Below are positions 8,635 to 16,922 of a stretch of DNA of 64,000 nucleotides, piece by piece. Below the pieces are notes generated by a model that did no database searches, had not been told where the DNA came from, and worked only from the letters and a program-made list of their open reading frames with translations. This stretch comes from Streptomyces cirratus. Its GTDB lineage: Bacteria; Actinomycetota; Actinomycetes; Streptomycetales; Streptomycetaceae. Made by a program: the position numbers and the translations under genes. Position 1 is the first letter of the stretch, and each line of letters begins with the position of its first letter. The DNA lies in contig NZ_BMVP01000003.1 in the NCBI RefSeq assembly GCF_014650775.1, positions 434,001 through 498,000 of the forward strand, in the 5' to 3' direction.

Positions 8635-9432
8635 ATGATCATGAGTGGCATACCGGTCGGTTCGGCGAGGGGGCGTGGCAGTCGCGTGGGCAGCATCAGA
8701 TATGTGGAGATCGCCGAGGCGCTGCGCGCGGCCATCATGGGCGGCGAGTACCCCGTCGGGGCGCGGCTGCCGTCGGAGAGCGACCTGGCCGCCCGCTGGG
8801 CGGCGTCGCGCGGGACGGTCCGTCAGGCGGTGGCCACGCTGGCGGCGGAGGGGCTGATCGGGTCGCGGCAGGGGGCGCGGCGGATCGTGCTGCGGCAGGA
8901 GCGCAAGCACAGTTTCAGCGAGCTGAACAGCTTCGCGCAGTGGGCGGAGGGAGTGGGCCACGAGGTGTCGAGCCGTTTCCTGTCCCGGGTCCGCCGGCCG
9001 GCCACGGTGGAGGAGGCGGAGCGGCTGGCGGTGGCTCCCGGGGCGGAGGTCCTGGCCGTGCTGCGGCTGCGGCGGCTCGACGGGGAGCCGGTGATGGTGG
9101 AGCGGACGGCCTACGCGCAGTGGGTCGCGGCGGCGGTCGAGGCGATGGCCGAGGACTGCCGCTCGGTGATGGACGGGCTGGCGCGGGACTGGGGGGTGGT
9201 CGCCCAGTACGGCGAGCACCTCATCGACGCGCTCCCGGCGGGCAGTGAGGACGCCCGGCTGCTGGGACTGCGCCGCGGTAGCCCGCTGCTGCGCCAACGT
9301 CACGTCTCGGCCAACCGGACGGGCCGCCCGATCGAGTGGTCCGACGACCGCTACCGCGCGGGCAGCGTCACGTTCAGCGTGAGCAACTCCGCGGTAACCA
9401 CCCCCTTGGCCCGCCGCACCGGCGAGGGCTGA
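8635..9432 (+). CDS. GntR-family regulator with UTRA ligand domain
   Basis: About 265 residues. The N-terminal winged helix reads RYVEIAEALRAAIMGGEYPVGARLPSE, then SRGTVRQAVATLAAEGLIGSRQG. Residues from about 95 onward form a UTRA ligand-binding domain (RRLDGEPVMVERTAYAQW, SPLLRQRHVSANRTGRPIEWSDDRY), placing it in the HutC subfamily with DasR and PhnF. It is divergent from the importer operon and probably represses it until a small effector binds. ATG 8635 and 8641 are both possible. A GTG at 8617 would add six unconvincing residues. Confidence 0.85.
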   Translation: MIMSGIPVGSARGRGSRVGSIRYVEIAEALRAAIMGGEYPVGARLPSESDLAARWAASRGTVRQAVATLAAEGLIGSRQGARRIVLRQERKHSFSELNSFAQWAEGVGHEVSSRFLSRVRRPATVEEAERLAVAPGAEVLAVLRLRRLDGEPVMVERTAYAQWVAAAVEAMAEDCRSVMDGLARDWGVVAQYGEHLIDALPAGSEDARLLGLRRGSPLLRQRHVSANRTGRPIEWSDDRYRAGSVTFSVSNSAVTTPLARRTGEG

Positions 9433-10054
9433 CCCCCCGTCACCGTCCACCGGCCCGACCCGCCCCGCCCCCGTCGCGACACACCGCGCGGCCCCGTCCC
9501 GGCCCGCCGGACACTGGCCACCCGGGCCGCCGGCCACCGCCGGGTGCGAGAACGGCCCCGCCGGACGTCGGCTCTGCCCCGCGCAGCCGGACGGGCTCCG
9601 ACCCGCCCCCGCCGCCGGACCACCCGGCCACCGCCCGGTAGGCGGACAGTCCCGCCGGACGGTGACCGTGCCTGCCGCCCCGCGCGGCCGGGCGGAGCGG
9701 CTTCGCCCCGTGGGGCGAGGCGGAGCAACCGGCCGGCGGAACCCGCCGGGTACCCCGGCCGGATGGTGACGCGCACTGACCGGGACCGCGCGGACGGTGC
9801 AGCTCCGCCGACCGGCCGACCCGGCGGACCCCGACCGGCCCGGTCCGCTGAGGACCCCGGCCTGCCCCGAGGTGGAGACCCGCCGGCGGTGCGGCCGGTG
9901 GGCCCCGACCCGCCCCGGCATACAAGCGGCCCTTGCCCGCCGCAGGGTGGAGGCCCGCCCACGGCACGAGTCCGCCGCGGGCCCGCTGGGCTCCGGCCTG
10001 CGCCGCTGGACGGTCCTGTCCGTCGGGTGGCCCGCTGGGCTCCGGTCTGGGCCG
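9433..10054. other. Gene-poor repetitive GC-rich stretch
   Basis: About 620 bases between the GntR gene and the coiled-coil gene hold no reading frame with convincing protein-like composition. The sequence is strongly C-rich on the plus strand. Short words built on CCGCCGGAC and CCGACCGGCC recur, and a near-identical direct repeat GCCCGCTGGGCTCCGG occurs around 9980 and 10029. It may be degenerate former coding sequence or an expanded simple-repeat region. I see no RNA gene or terminator in it. Confidence 0.5.
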
Positions 10055-10855
10055 TTACTCCGGGGCCGGGCGGGCGGCGCGGTCGGCGGCGCGGCGTTGC
10101 TTCTCGGCGGCGGCGAGCCCCGCATGGGCCTGCTCCCGCGCCGCGCGGGCCCTGGCGGCGTCCCGCTCCAGCCGCTCCACCTCCGCGTCCGCCTCGGCGA
10201 CCCGCTCCAGCGCCCGCTCCCGGGCCTCCTCGGCCGCGCGCAGCTCCTCCTCGCGGGCGGCCACGGCCCGTTCCGCCTCCAGGTCGGCCTGCCGCTCGGC
10301 CTCCCGGTCGGCGCTCCGCTCCGGCCGCCCGCGGCGGGCGGTGACCGCGTCCGGGGACGGAGCCGGGAACTGCGTCACCGGCGGCGGGGGCTTCGAGAGC
10401 CGGCCCGACGCCCAGTCCCCGGCCGCCGCCGGGTCGGCGAGGACGGTGTGGAGGATCTGCTCCACCTCCCGCTCCACCGCCTCCGAGACCGGTGTCCCCG
10501 CCTCCTGCGCCAGCCGTACGGCCTCGCGCGCCAGCGCCCCGATCACCACGTGCTGCTGGTGCGAGAGGGCGCGTAGCTGCTCCCCGTCCAGCGCCCGGTG
10601 CGCCTCCCGCAGCGCCTGGCCGAGCTGGAGGAACTGCGCCACTTCCTCCGGATCGGCCCGCACCAGCGTGTTCGACGCCCAGGCGGCCAGCGTCGGCCGC
10701 CGCAGCCCCGCGACCCGTTTCGCGGCGGCCTTGTCCCCCGCCGCCTTGAACCCGGCCGCCGCCGCGTCCCGGGCCGCCGTGAACCCCGCGGGCGGCGACA
10801 CGTACAGGGCGTCGATGACCTGCTCGACCTCGTCAGAAGCGTCCACGCCGACCAC
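10055..10855 (-). CDS. Hypothetical protein with C-terminal coiled coil
   Basis: A 266-residue soluble protein. Residues 1-150 are mostly helical (DEVEQVIDALYVSPPAGFTAARDAAA...). Residues 175-255 are an Arg/Glu/Ala-rich heptad-like stretch predicted to form a long coiled coil. GTG start at 10855, with an alternative GTG three codons inside. It is divergent from the condensation-domain gene. I do not recognise a named family; a structural or nucleic-acid-associated role is possible but only inferred from the coiled coil. Confidence 0.7.
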   Translation of the reverse strand: MVGVDASDEVEQVIDALYVSPPAGFTAARDAAAAGFKAAGDKAAAKRVAGLRRPTLAAWASNTLVRADPEEVAQFLQLGQALREAHRALDGEQLRALSHQQHVVIGALAREAVRLAQEAGTPVSEAVEREVEQILHTVLADPAAAGDWASGRLSKPPPPVTQFPAPSPDAVTARRGRPERSADREAERQADLEAERAVAAREEELRAAEEARERALERVAEADAEVERLERDAARARAAREQAHAGLAAAEKQRRAADRAARPAPE

Positions 10856-10980
10856 TGTCGGCCATCACCGCCCGCCTACGGCGGACCCCCGCCCCCCGCG
10901 CGCCGCGTACGGGCGTCACTTCCGCGGGCCGGGTGTCGTTAGGCGCACGGGGCTGACTCGGGGGGCGAAGGGATGACGGA

Positions 10981-12441
10981 ATGCGGCAGTTTCCTCTGGA
11001 GATGCACACCTTGGCGCCCGGACGGGTGGTCGAGTGGCGCGTGCGGTCCACGGCCGCCCAGGCCACCGGCCCGGGCGGCGCGGCGGGCAGGAGGGCGTCC
11101 TTCAACCAGGACAAGCACTTCACGGTGGCCGAGGAGAGCCGGGGGGCCGACGATCCGGTGGCGTCCTGGCTCGCGGTGACGTTCGAGGTGCAGGGGCCCC
11201 TCGACGAACAGGCCCTCGCCCAGGCCCTGCTGGCGCTGGTACGGCGGCACGAGGTGCTGCGGTGCGAGTTCCGCCGCCTGGCCGGGGAGCTGGCGTGCGA
11301 GCCGCTCGCCGCGGACGAACTCGCGCTGGACGCCGTACCGGTGGGAGACTTCCGGACCACCGAACTGCTGCGCGCCTTCCTCGCCGAACGGTTCCGGCGC
11401 AGCATCGACACCCTGTCCTGGCCCCTGTTCACGATGGGCGCGGTGCTGCGAGAGGACTCCGCCACCGTCTACCTCGCCTTCGACCACATCGTCTGCGACG
11501 GCATGTCGATGCCCATCGTGGTGAACGAGGTACTGACCGCCTACGAGGCCCTGTGCCGGGGTGAGCACTCCGCCCTGCCGGCCACCGCTCCCAGCTACCT
11601 CGACTTCGCCGAGGAGCAGCGGCGCCGCTACCTCTCCATCGACGCCGGCGACGAACGGCTCGGCTACTGGAAGTCGTTCATCGCGCGCAACGGCGAGTTC
11701 TTCCCCAGGTTCCCGCTGGACCTCGGGGTGGAGCCGGACCGGATGTACCCCATCGTCAACGAGGCCTCGCCCCTGCTGGACGCCGGGGAGGCGGAGGTCT
11801 TCGACAAGTCCTGTCTGGCCGTCGACGGCAAGCCGTTCATGGGCGTGCTCGCCGCCGTCGCACTGTCCTTGCGCGAGGCCGGCGGCCCGGGCGTCTACCG
11901 GGGGTTCATGCCGGTGAGCGAGCGCGGCCGCGACGGCTGGTCCGATTCGGTCGGCTGGTTCGTGAACACCATGCCGATCGAGTTCGACGCCTCGCCCGGG
12001 CGGGATTTCGCCCAGGTCATGGCCGGGATCCGGGCGGGGTTCGGGGAGTTGCTCCGCCATATCGACGTGCCGTTCGTGCGGGCGTGGGAGCTGTTGGCGC
12101 CGCAGGAGTTCGCGGCCCGGTCCTGGCCCTACCCGGTGAACTTCTTCTCGTACATCGACATGCGCAAATGCCGGGGTGCCGAGCGGCACGAGGACTGGCG
12201 GCCCGCCTCCCACGTGTGGTCGGCGCGCGCGAACGGGGCCTGTTCGTGGTACCAGCGCGACGCGGACGGACTGCACATGAATTCGATCTACGTCGACACG
12301 CCCGCCGCCCGGCGCACCATGGGCGACTTCCAGGAGGCGCTGCGCGAGACGGTACGGGACATCGCCCGCTCGGGCGGCTTCCGGCGGCCGATCGCCCTGA
12401 CCGCGCCCCGCCGGCCGCTGGACGCGCCCGTCCGGGTCTGA
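10981..12441 (+). CDS. Stand-alone condensation-domain protein (NRPS C domain / acyltransferase-like)
   Basis: A 486-residue protein occupied by one condensation-type fold. The active-site motif is FDHIVCDG with catalytic His169 and Asp173-Gly174, so the HxxxDG core is intact. Later family landmarks include the SVGWFVNTMPI segment. No adenylation or carrier domain is present and no NRPS gene lies nearby. Stand-alone members form amide or ester bonds between acyl-carrier or CoA donors and free acceptors (for example PapA-type acyltransferases). ATG at 10981 with AAGGGA nine bases upstream. It runs convergently into the ECF sigma gene with only 15 bases between stops. Confidence 0.85.
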   Translation: MRQFPLEMHTLAPGRVVEWRVRSTAAQATGPGGAAGRRASFNQDKHFTVAEESRGADDPVASWLAVTFEVQGPLDEQALAQALLALVRRHEVLRCEFRRLAGELACEPLAADELALDAVPVGDFRTTELLRAFLAERFRRSIDTLSWPLFTMGAVLREDSATVYLAFDHIVCDGMSMPIVVNEVLTAYEALCRGEHSALPATAPSYLDFAEEQRRRYLSIDAGDERLGYWKSFIARNGEFFPRFPLDLGVEPDRMYPIVNEASPLLDAGEAEVFDKSCLAVDGKPFMGVLAAVALSLREAGGPGVYRGFMPVSERGRDGWSDSVGWFVNTMPIEFDASPGRDFAQVMAGIRAGFGELLRHIDVPFVRAWELLAPQEFAARSWPYPVNFFSYIDMRKCRGAERHEDWRPASHVWSARANGACSWYQRDADGLHMNSIYVDTPAARRTMGDFQEALRETVRDIARSGGFRRPIALTAPRRPLDAPVRV

Positions 12442-12456
12442 CCGCTGCGGCTCCGG

Positions 12457-13701
12457 TCACGGCGTGCCGTGCGAACGCGCCCGGTTCAGCAGCAGGTCCC
12501 GTTCGCGCGCGTTGCGGGTGAGGGAGGCGGCCCGTTCGAACTCGGCGCGGGCTTCCGCCCGGCGGCCGAGCCGCTCCAGCAGGTCTCCCCGTACGCTCGG
12601 CAGCAGGTGGTAGGCGCGCAGCGCGGGCTCCGCCGCGAGGGCGTCGACCAGCGGCAGGGCCACCTCGGGGCCTTCGGCCATGCAGACGGCGACCGCCCGG
12701 TTCAGCTCGACCACCGGTGAGGGGACCAGCCGGACCAGGCGTCCGTAGAGTGCGGCGATGGTTCCCCAGTCGGTGTCCTCGTACCGGACGGCCCGGGCGT
12801 GGCAGCCGGCGATGGCCGCCTGGACGGAGTAGGGGCCGGTGCCCGCGCGGCCCAGGGCGTCGAAGCCGCGCCGGATGAGCATGCGGTTCCACTTGGCCCG
12901 GTTCTGGTCGGCGAGCAGGACCGGCTCGCCGTCGGGGCCGGTGCGGGCCGCGATCCGTGAGCCCTGGAACTCCAGCAGCGCCACCAGCCCGTGGACTTCC
13001 CCCTCCCCGGGCATCAGCGCAGCCAGCACGCGGGCGAGCCGGAGGGCGTCCTCGCACAGGGCGGGGCGGACGAGGTCGTCCCCGGCGGTGGCCGAGTAGC
13101 CCTCGTTGAAGACGAGGTAGATCACTTCCAGGACGGAGGCGAGCCGGTCCTCGCGGTCGGCTCCGTACGGGACTTCGAAGGGCACCCCGGCCTTGGCCAG
13201 CGCCCGCTTGGCACGGACGATGCGCTGGGCGACGGTGGGCTCGGAGGTGAGGAAGGCGCGGGCGATCTCCTGCGTGGTCAGGCCGCCGACCAGGCGCAGG
13301 GTGAGTGCGATCCGGGCTTCCGCGCTCAGCAGGGGGTGGCAGGCGGTGAAGACCAGGCGCAGCACGTCGTCGTCGATGTCGTCGGGGGCCGCGGGTTCCG
13401 GCGGGGGCGGTACGTCCTCCAGGGTGCGGCCGACCTCCGCGAGCTTGCGCGCGTAGGTCTCCTTGCGACGGACGAGGTCGACCGCGCGGTGCCGGGCGGT
13501 GGCCATGAGCCAGCCGGCCGGGTTGTCGGGGATCCCGGAGCGCGGCCACTGTTCGAGCGCGGCGACCAGGGCGTCCTGGGCGAGTTCCTCGGCGATGCCG
13601 ACGTCCCGCACGATCCGGGCCACGCCGGCGATGATCCGCGCGGACTCGATCCTGAACACCGTTTCGACCGTCTGGGCCGGGGTCACTGCCGTCACGGCCA
13701 C
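12457..13701 (-). CDS. ECF42-type RNA polymerase sigma factor with C-terminal extension
   Basis: A 414-residue extracytoplasmic-function sigma factor. Region 2 contains ELAQDALVAALEQWPRSGIPDNPAGWLMATARHRAVD. Region 4 is the TTQEIARAFLTSEPTVAQRIVRAKR helix-turn-helix. Residues from about 200 onward form the long helical extension (VFNEGY..., DWGTIAALYGRLVRLVPSPVVELNRAVAV) that replaces an anti-sigma partner in group ECF42. GTG start at 13701. It lies 79 bases behind the DGPF-protein gene on the same strand, the standard ECF42 arrangement. The extension is believed to control activity. Confidence 0.88.
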   Translation of the reverse strand: MAVTAVTPAQTVETVFRIESARIIAGVARIVRDVGIAEELAQDALVAALEQWPRSGIPDNPAGWLMATARHRAVDLVRRKETYARKLAEVGRTLEDVPPPPEPAAPDDIDDDVLRLVFTACHPLLSAEARIALTLRLVGGLTTQEIARAFLTSEPTVAQRIVRAKRALAKAGVPFEVPYGADREDRLASVLEVIYLVFNEGYSATAGDDLVRPALCEDALRLARVLAALMPGEGEVHGLVALLEFQGSRIAARTGPDGEPVLLADQNRAKWNRMLIRRGFDALGRAGTGPYSVQAAIAGCHARAVRYEDTDWGTIAALYGRLVRLVPSPVVELNRAVAVCMAEGPEVALPLVDALAAEPALRAYHLLPSVRGDLLERLGRRAEARAEFERAASLTRNARERDLLLNRARSHGTP

Positions 13702-13780
13702 CCATCAGAGCAGCCGTGACGAGGCAGGGCAAACGGGGCTCGCCCGCGAGGCGCCGGCCCTGTCGCGCCGGCCGCGGGGC

Positions 13781-14140
13781 TCAGCCCTCGGCGATCTGCC
13801 GGAGTTCGATGCCCACCGTCCATTCCTCGGGGTGGATCTCCAGGAAGCGCTTGGTCCACTCCAGCGCCTCGGCCTTGTCCTTGGTCTGGAGGAGGGCGTA
13901 GCCGCCGACGACCTCCTTGGTCTCGGTGAAGGGGCCGTCGGTGTAGCTCAGCTTGCCCCCGGACCAGGTCACACGGGTCGCCTCGGGGGTGCGGAGCAGT
14001 CCGGCGGTGTCCAGCATCACCCCGGCCTTGGTCATCTCCTCCATCAGTGCGCCCATCCGCTGCAGGAAGCCCTCCGGGAAGGGGGTGTCCTCGGGGAGGC
14101 TCTGCTCGTCGATGCGGACGAGGGAAAGGAAGCGCGGCAT
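13781..14140 (-). CDS. DGPF/YCII-related protein, ECF42 partner
   Basis: A 119-residue protein with the YCII-like ferredoxin fold. The signature YTDGPFTETKEVVGGYALL contains the DGPF motif that names this group. Such genes are the usual partners and targets of ECF42 sigma factors, and their biochemical role is not established. It heads an operon with the sigma gene and is preceded by TGTCGA-N17-CGAC elements matching the ECF42 promoter pattern. Confidence 0.9.
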   Translation of the reverse strand: MPRFLSLVRIDEQSLPEDTPFPEGFLQRMGALMEEMTKAGVMLDTAGLLRTPEATRVTWSGGKLSYTDGPFTETKEVVGGYALLQTKDKAEALEWTKRFLEIHPEEWTVGIELRQIAEG

Positions 14141-14189
14141 GGTGACTCCTCGGTCGGTGGGCGGGGGCTTTCCCCGCCTTTCACTCCTG

Positions 14190-14217
14190 TGTCGATCGGG
14201 AGGCGCCGGGATCGACA
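14190..14217. promoter_or_regulatory. Symmetric ECF42-type promoter pair
   Basis: TGTCGATC (14190-14197) and GATCGACA (14210-14217) form a perfect 8-bp inverted repeat with a 12-base spacer. Read leftward, the minus strand gives TGTCGA (14217-14212), 17 bases, then CGAC (14194-14191), ending about 50 bases before the DGPF gene. Read rightward, the plus strand gives TGTCGA (14190-14195), 17 bases, then CGAC (14213-14216), facing the DoxX-like gene. Published ECF42 work, as I recall it, reports TGTCGA at -35 and a CGA-containing -10, so each strand holds a plausible promoter. Confidence 0.65.
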
Positions 14218-14347
14218 GCTCCGGGGAAGTTTCTTCGGATTCTTTTCCCGGACTCCCGGGCGCTTCGCCCGAACGGCCCTTTACTACCGGCGAGTAGGAT
14301 CGCGGGCGTCCCGCGTACCGCGGTCCGCCCTCCGAGAGGACACCTCC

Positions 14348-14725
14348 ATGCCGCGCACACCCTCCTCACCTCTGCTGCTCGCCGGCCTGCTGGCGACCGC
14401 GGGAGTGGCGCATGCGGTCAGGCCCGAGCAGTTCGACAAGATCGTCCCGCGTTCCCTGCCCGGCACTGCCCGGCAGTGGACGTACGTGAGCGGCGCCGCG
14501 GAGCTCGCGCTCGCCGCCGGGCTCGCGCATCCCCGCACCCGTCGGGTGGCCGCGCTGGCCACCGCGGCGTTCTTCGTCGGCGTCTTCCCGGCCAACGTGA
14601 AGATGGCGGTCGACGCCCGCCGCGGCGCCCCCGCCGTGCGGGCCGCGACCCTGGCCCGGCTGCCGCTCCAGGTGCCGCTGGTGCTGTGGGCGCGCAAGGT
14701 CAGCCGGAGCGCGGCTGCCGGCTGA
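14348..14725 (+). CDS. DoxX-like small membrane protein
   Basis: A 125-residue integral membrane protein with about four hydrophobic segments (LLLAGLLATAGVAHAV, WTYVSGAAELALAAGLA, VAALATAAFFVGVFPANVKMAVD, LPLQVPLVLWARKV). The pattern, including the conserved GVAHAV.PE.F and FPANV.MA.., matches DoxX-family proteins, some of which are linked to thiol or oxidative stress. GAGAGGAC lies before the ATG. It stands divergently opposite the DGPF-ECF42 operon and may be read from the same symmetric promoter. Confidence 0.8.
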   Translation: MPRTPSSPLLLAGLLATAGVAHAVRPEQFDKIVPRSLPGTARQWTYVSGAAELALAAGLAHPRTRRVAALATAAFFVGVFPANVKMAVDARRGAPAVRAATLARLPLQVPLVLWARKVSRSAAAG

Positions 14726-14795
14726 CCTTCCCCCGTGTCCGATCGCCCGTCCGGTCGCGCATCCGATCGCGCCGCCCGGGCAGAAGTGCCGCACA

Positions 14796-14830
14796 GAGCC
14801 CCCGGTCACACGTCGGCGGACCGGGGGCTC
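14796..14830. terminator. Bidirectional hairpin terminator
   Basis: GAGCCCCCGGTC (14796-14807) pairs perfectly with GACCGGGGGCTC (14819-14830) around an 11-base loop. It sits between the convergent DoxX-like gene and the small hypothetical gene ending at 14871. No U-run follows, as is usual for high-GC actinobacteria. Confidence 0.75.
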
Positions 14831-14870
14831 GCCGCGCCGCCCCTGCCGCACGGCCCGGGGCGGTCAGGCG

Positions 14871-15140
14871 TCAGGGGCTGTCGCCCGACCAGTCCCAGCG
14901 CCGCGGGTCGTCCGCGCGGCGGCGGTAGTGGGCGCGGCCGCCCGCCCCGTAACGGCCTATCTCCGTGGGGAGGCGGGCCTCTTCGGTCAGCCGTGGCCCG
15001 CTCCAGCCGGTGACGTCGAGGAGGAGGCCGTCGAGCGGCCCGCCCACGAGTTCGCCGTAGACGTGGCCGGGGCGCGGGCCGGGGTCGGGGTCGTCGTGGT
15101 CGGCGCCGTAGACCCGGCGCCGCAGCATCCTGTCGTCCAT
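14871..15140 (-). CDS. Small hypothetical protein
   Basis: An 89-residue hydrophilic protein: MDDRMLRRRVYGAD, a Pro/Asp-rich stretch, then YGELVGGPLDGLLLDVTGW and a basic C-terminus (RAHYRRRADDPRRWDW). The GGPLDG segment is a recurring short motif in small streptomycete proteins, but I cannot assign a role. Starts at 15140 or 15128 are possible. It is divergent from the thioredoxin-fold gene. Confidence 0.6.
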   Translation of the reverse strand: MDDRMLRRRVYGADHDDPDPGPRPGHVYGELVGGPLDGLLLDVTGWSGPRLTEEARLPTEIGRYGAGGRAHYRRRADDPRRWDWSGDSP

Positions 15141-15261
15141 GCGTCCAGGCTGCCAGCCACCACTGACAACGCGCCGCCGCAGCCCGGGGATGATGGGGGT
15201 ACGCGGGCCGGCACACGGCCGACCGGACGGGACCCGCCGGGACACACGAGGAGCAGCACAC

Positions 15262-15600
15262 ATGGCACGTCGGGTACACCAGCCGCTGGAGGACCAGGAG
15301 TTCGATTTCATCCTGGGAATGTCCCCCGGGCCGGTTCTCGCCTACTTCACGGGCACCTGGCCCAAGGCCGTCGAGGCCTGCCGGGCCATGGACGTCCTCG
15401 TCGGCGAGCTGGCACAGGAGTACGGGACGCGGCTGACCGCCGTGCGGACCGACATGACCCGCTGCCCGGGCCCGACCAGGCGTTACGGCGTGACGGGCGC
15501 GCCCACCGTGGTCCTCGTCAAGGAAGGCGAGGCCGTGGCGGCCCAGGACGGACCGATGACGCGCGAGGAGTTCCGGGCGTTCCTCGAAGCCCACCTCTGA
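15262..15600 (+). CDS. Thioredoxin-fold protein lacking the CXXC site
   Basis: A 112-residue thioredoxin-like protein. The fold markers are present: the beta strand PVLAYFTGTWP, RLTAVRTDMT, and the cis-proline segment VTGAPTVVLVKEG. At the active site, however, the Trp33-Cys-Gly-Pro-Cys pattern is replaced by WPKAVEAC, leaving one cysteine (Cys40). It therefore cannot act as a dithiol oxidoreductase in the usual way; a chaperone, binding or monothiol role is more likely. GAGGAG precedes the ATG. It stands alone on its strand. Confidence 0.82.
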   Translation: MARRVHQPLEDQEFDFILGMSPGPVLAYFTGTWPKAVEACRAMDVLVGELAQEYGTRLTAVRTDMTRCPGPTRRYGVTGAPTVVLVKEGEAVAAQDGPMTREEFRAFLEAHL

Positions 15601-15729
15601 CCCCGCCGCACGGCCGCTGGGCCCTTTGGGGGACATGCGTCCGGTCTGGCCGAAAGTGGCATAGGTGAGATAGGTGCCTGGGGCATGTAATGGAGCCGGC
15701 AAGACGGACCATCGCTCGCGAGGTGCTGC

Positions 15730-16917
15730 ATGTCAGAAACCGTTGCCTTTCCCCAGGACCGGACCTGTCCCTACCACCCGCCGGCGGCCTATGCGCCGCT
15801 GCGGGAGACCCGGCCGCTCTCCCGCGTCACCCTTTTCGACGGCCGCTCGGTCTGGGTGGTCACCGGGCACGCCGAGGCGCGCGCCCTGCTCTCCGACGGC
15901 CGGCTCTCCTCCGACCGCCAGAACGCCGCCTTCCCCGCCACCACCAAGCGCTTCAAGGGGCTGACGGCCCGCCGGACCGCCCTGCTCGGCGTCGACGACC
16001 CCGAGCACAACACGCAGCGCCGCATGCTGATCCCGAGTTTCTCCGTCAAGCGCATCGCCGCCCTGCGGCCGCAGATCCAGCAGACCGTGGACCGGCTGAT
16101 CGACGGGATGACCGCCAAGGGTGCCCCGGCGGAACTGGTCAGCGCCTTCGCCCTGCCCGTGCCCTCCATGGTGATCTGCGCCCTGCTCGGAGTCCCCTAC
16201 GAGGACCACGAGTTCTTCGAGGCGAAGTCGAGGCAGCTGCTGCGCGGACCCGAACTGTCCGACGTGGAGGAGGCCCGTCACAGCCTCGACGGCTACCTGA
16301 GGGATCTGATCGGGCGCAAGCGCACCGACCCGGGCGACGGGTTGCTGGACGAGCTCATCGCGCAGCGCCTCGAAACCGGCCAGACCGATGTCGAGGAGCT
16401 GGTCGCCCTGGCCGTGATCCTGCTCATCGCGGGGCACGAGACCACGGCGAACATGATCTCGCTCGGCACCTTCACCCTGCTCCGCCACCCGGAGCAGCTG
16501 GCCGAGCTGCGCGCGGACCCGTCGCTGATGTCGGAGGCGGTGGAGGAGCTGATGCGGTTCCTGTCGATCGCCGACGGCATGCTGAGGGTGGCGACCGAGG
16601 ACATCGAGATCGGCGGTGTCACGATCGGCGCCGACGACGGGGTCGTGTTCTCCACTTCCGTCATCAACCGCGACGAGTCGGTCTTCCCGGATCCCGACTC
16701 GCTGGACTGGCACCGCCCGACCCGCCATCATCTGGCGTTCGGTTTCGGCATCCACCAGTGCCTGGGCCAGAACCTGGCCCGCGCCGAGATGGAGATCGCC
16801 CTCGGCTCCCTGTTCGCCCGGCTCCCCGGGCTGCGCCTGGCGGAGGAACCGGACCGGATCCCCTTCAAACCGGGCGACACCATCCAGGGCATGATCGAAC
16901 TCCCCGTGGCATGGTGA
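15730..16917 (+). CDS. Cytochrome P450, CYP105-like
   Basis: A 395-residue soluble bacterial P450. The I-helix oxygen-activation motif is AGHETT (residues 234-239), the K-helix ExxR lies in EELMRFL, and the heme-binding loop is FGFGIHQCLG with ligand Cys344. These signatures match CYP105-type enzymes of Streptomyces, which hydroxylate a wide range of natural products and xenobiotics. GAGGTG lies before the ATG. Six bases after the stop begins a [3Fe-4S] ferredoxin gene, the usual partner. No ferredoxin reductase is present locally, so electrons must come from a general reductase. Confidence 0.93.
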   Translation: MSETVAFPQDRTCPYHPPAAYAPLRETRPLSRVTLFDGRSVWVVTGHAEARALLSDGRLSSDRQNAAFPATTKRFKGLTARRTALLGVDDPEHNTQRRMLIPSFSVKRIAALRPQIQQTVDRLIDGMTAKGAPAELVSAFALPVPSMVICALLGVPYEDHEFFEAKSRQLLRGPELSDVEEARHSLDGYLRDLIGRKRTDPGDGLLDELIAQRLETGQTDVEELVALAVILLIAGHETTANMISLGTFTLLRHPEQLAELRADPSLMSEAVEELMRFLSIADGMLRVATEDIEIGGVTIGADDGVVFSTSVINRDESVFPDPDSLDWHRPTRHHLAFGFGIHQCLGQNLARAEMEIALGSLFARLPGLRLAEEPDRIPFKPGDTIQGMIELPVAW

Positions 16918-16922
16918 GTGGT

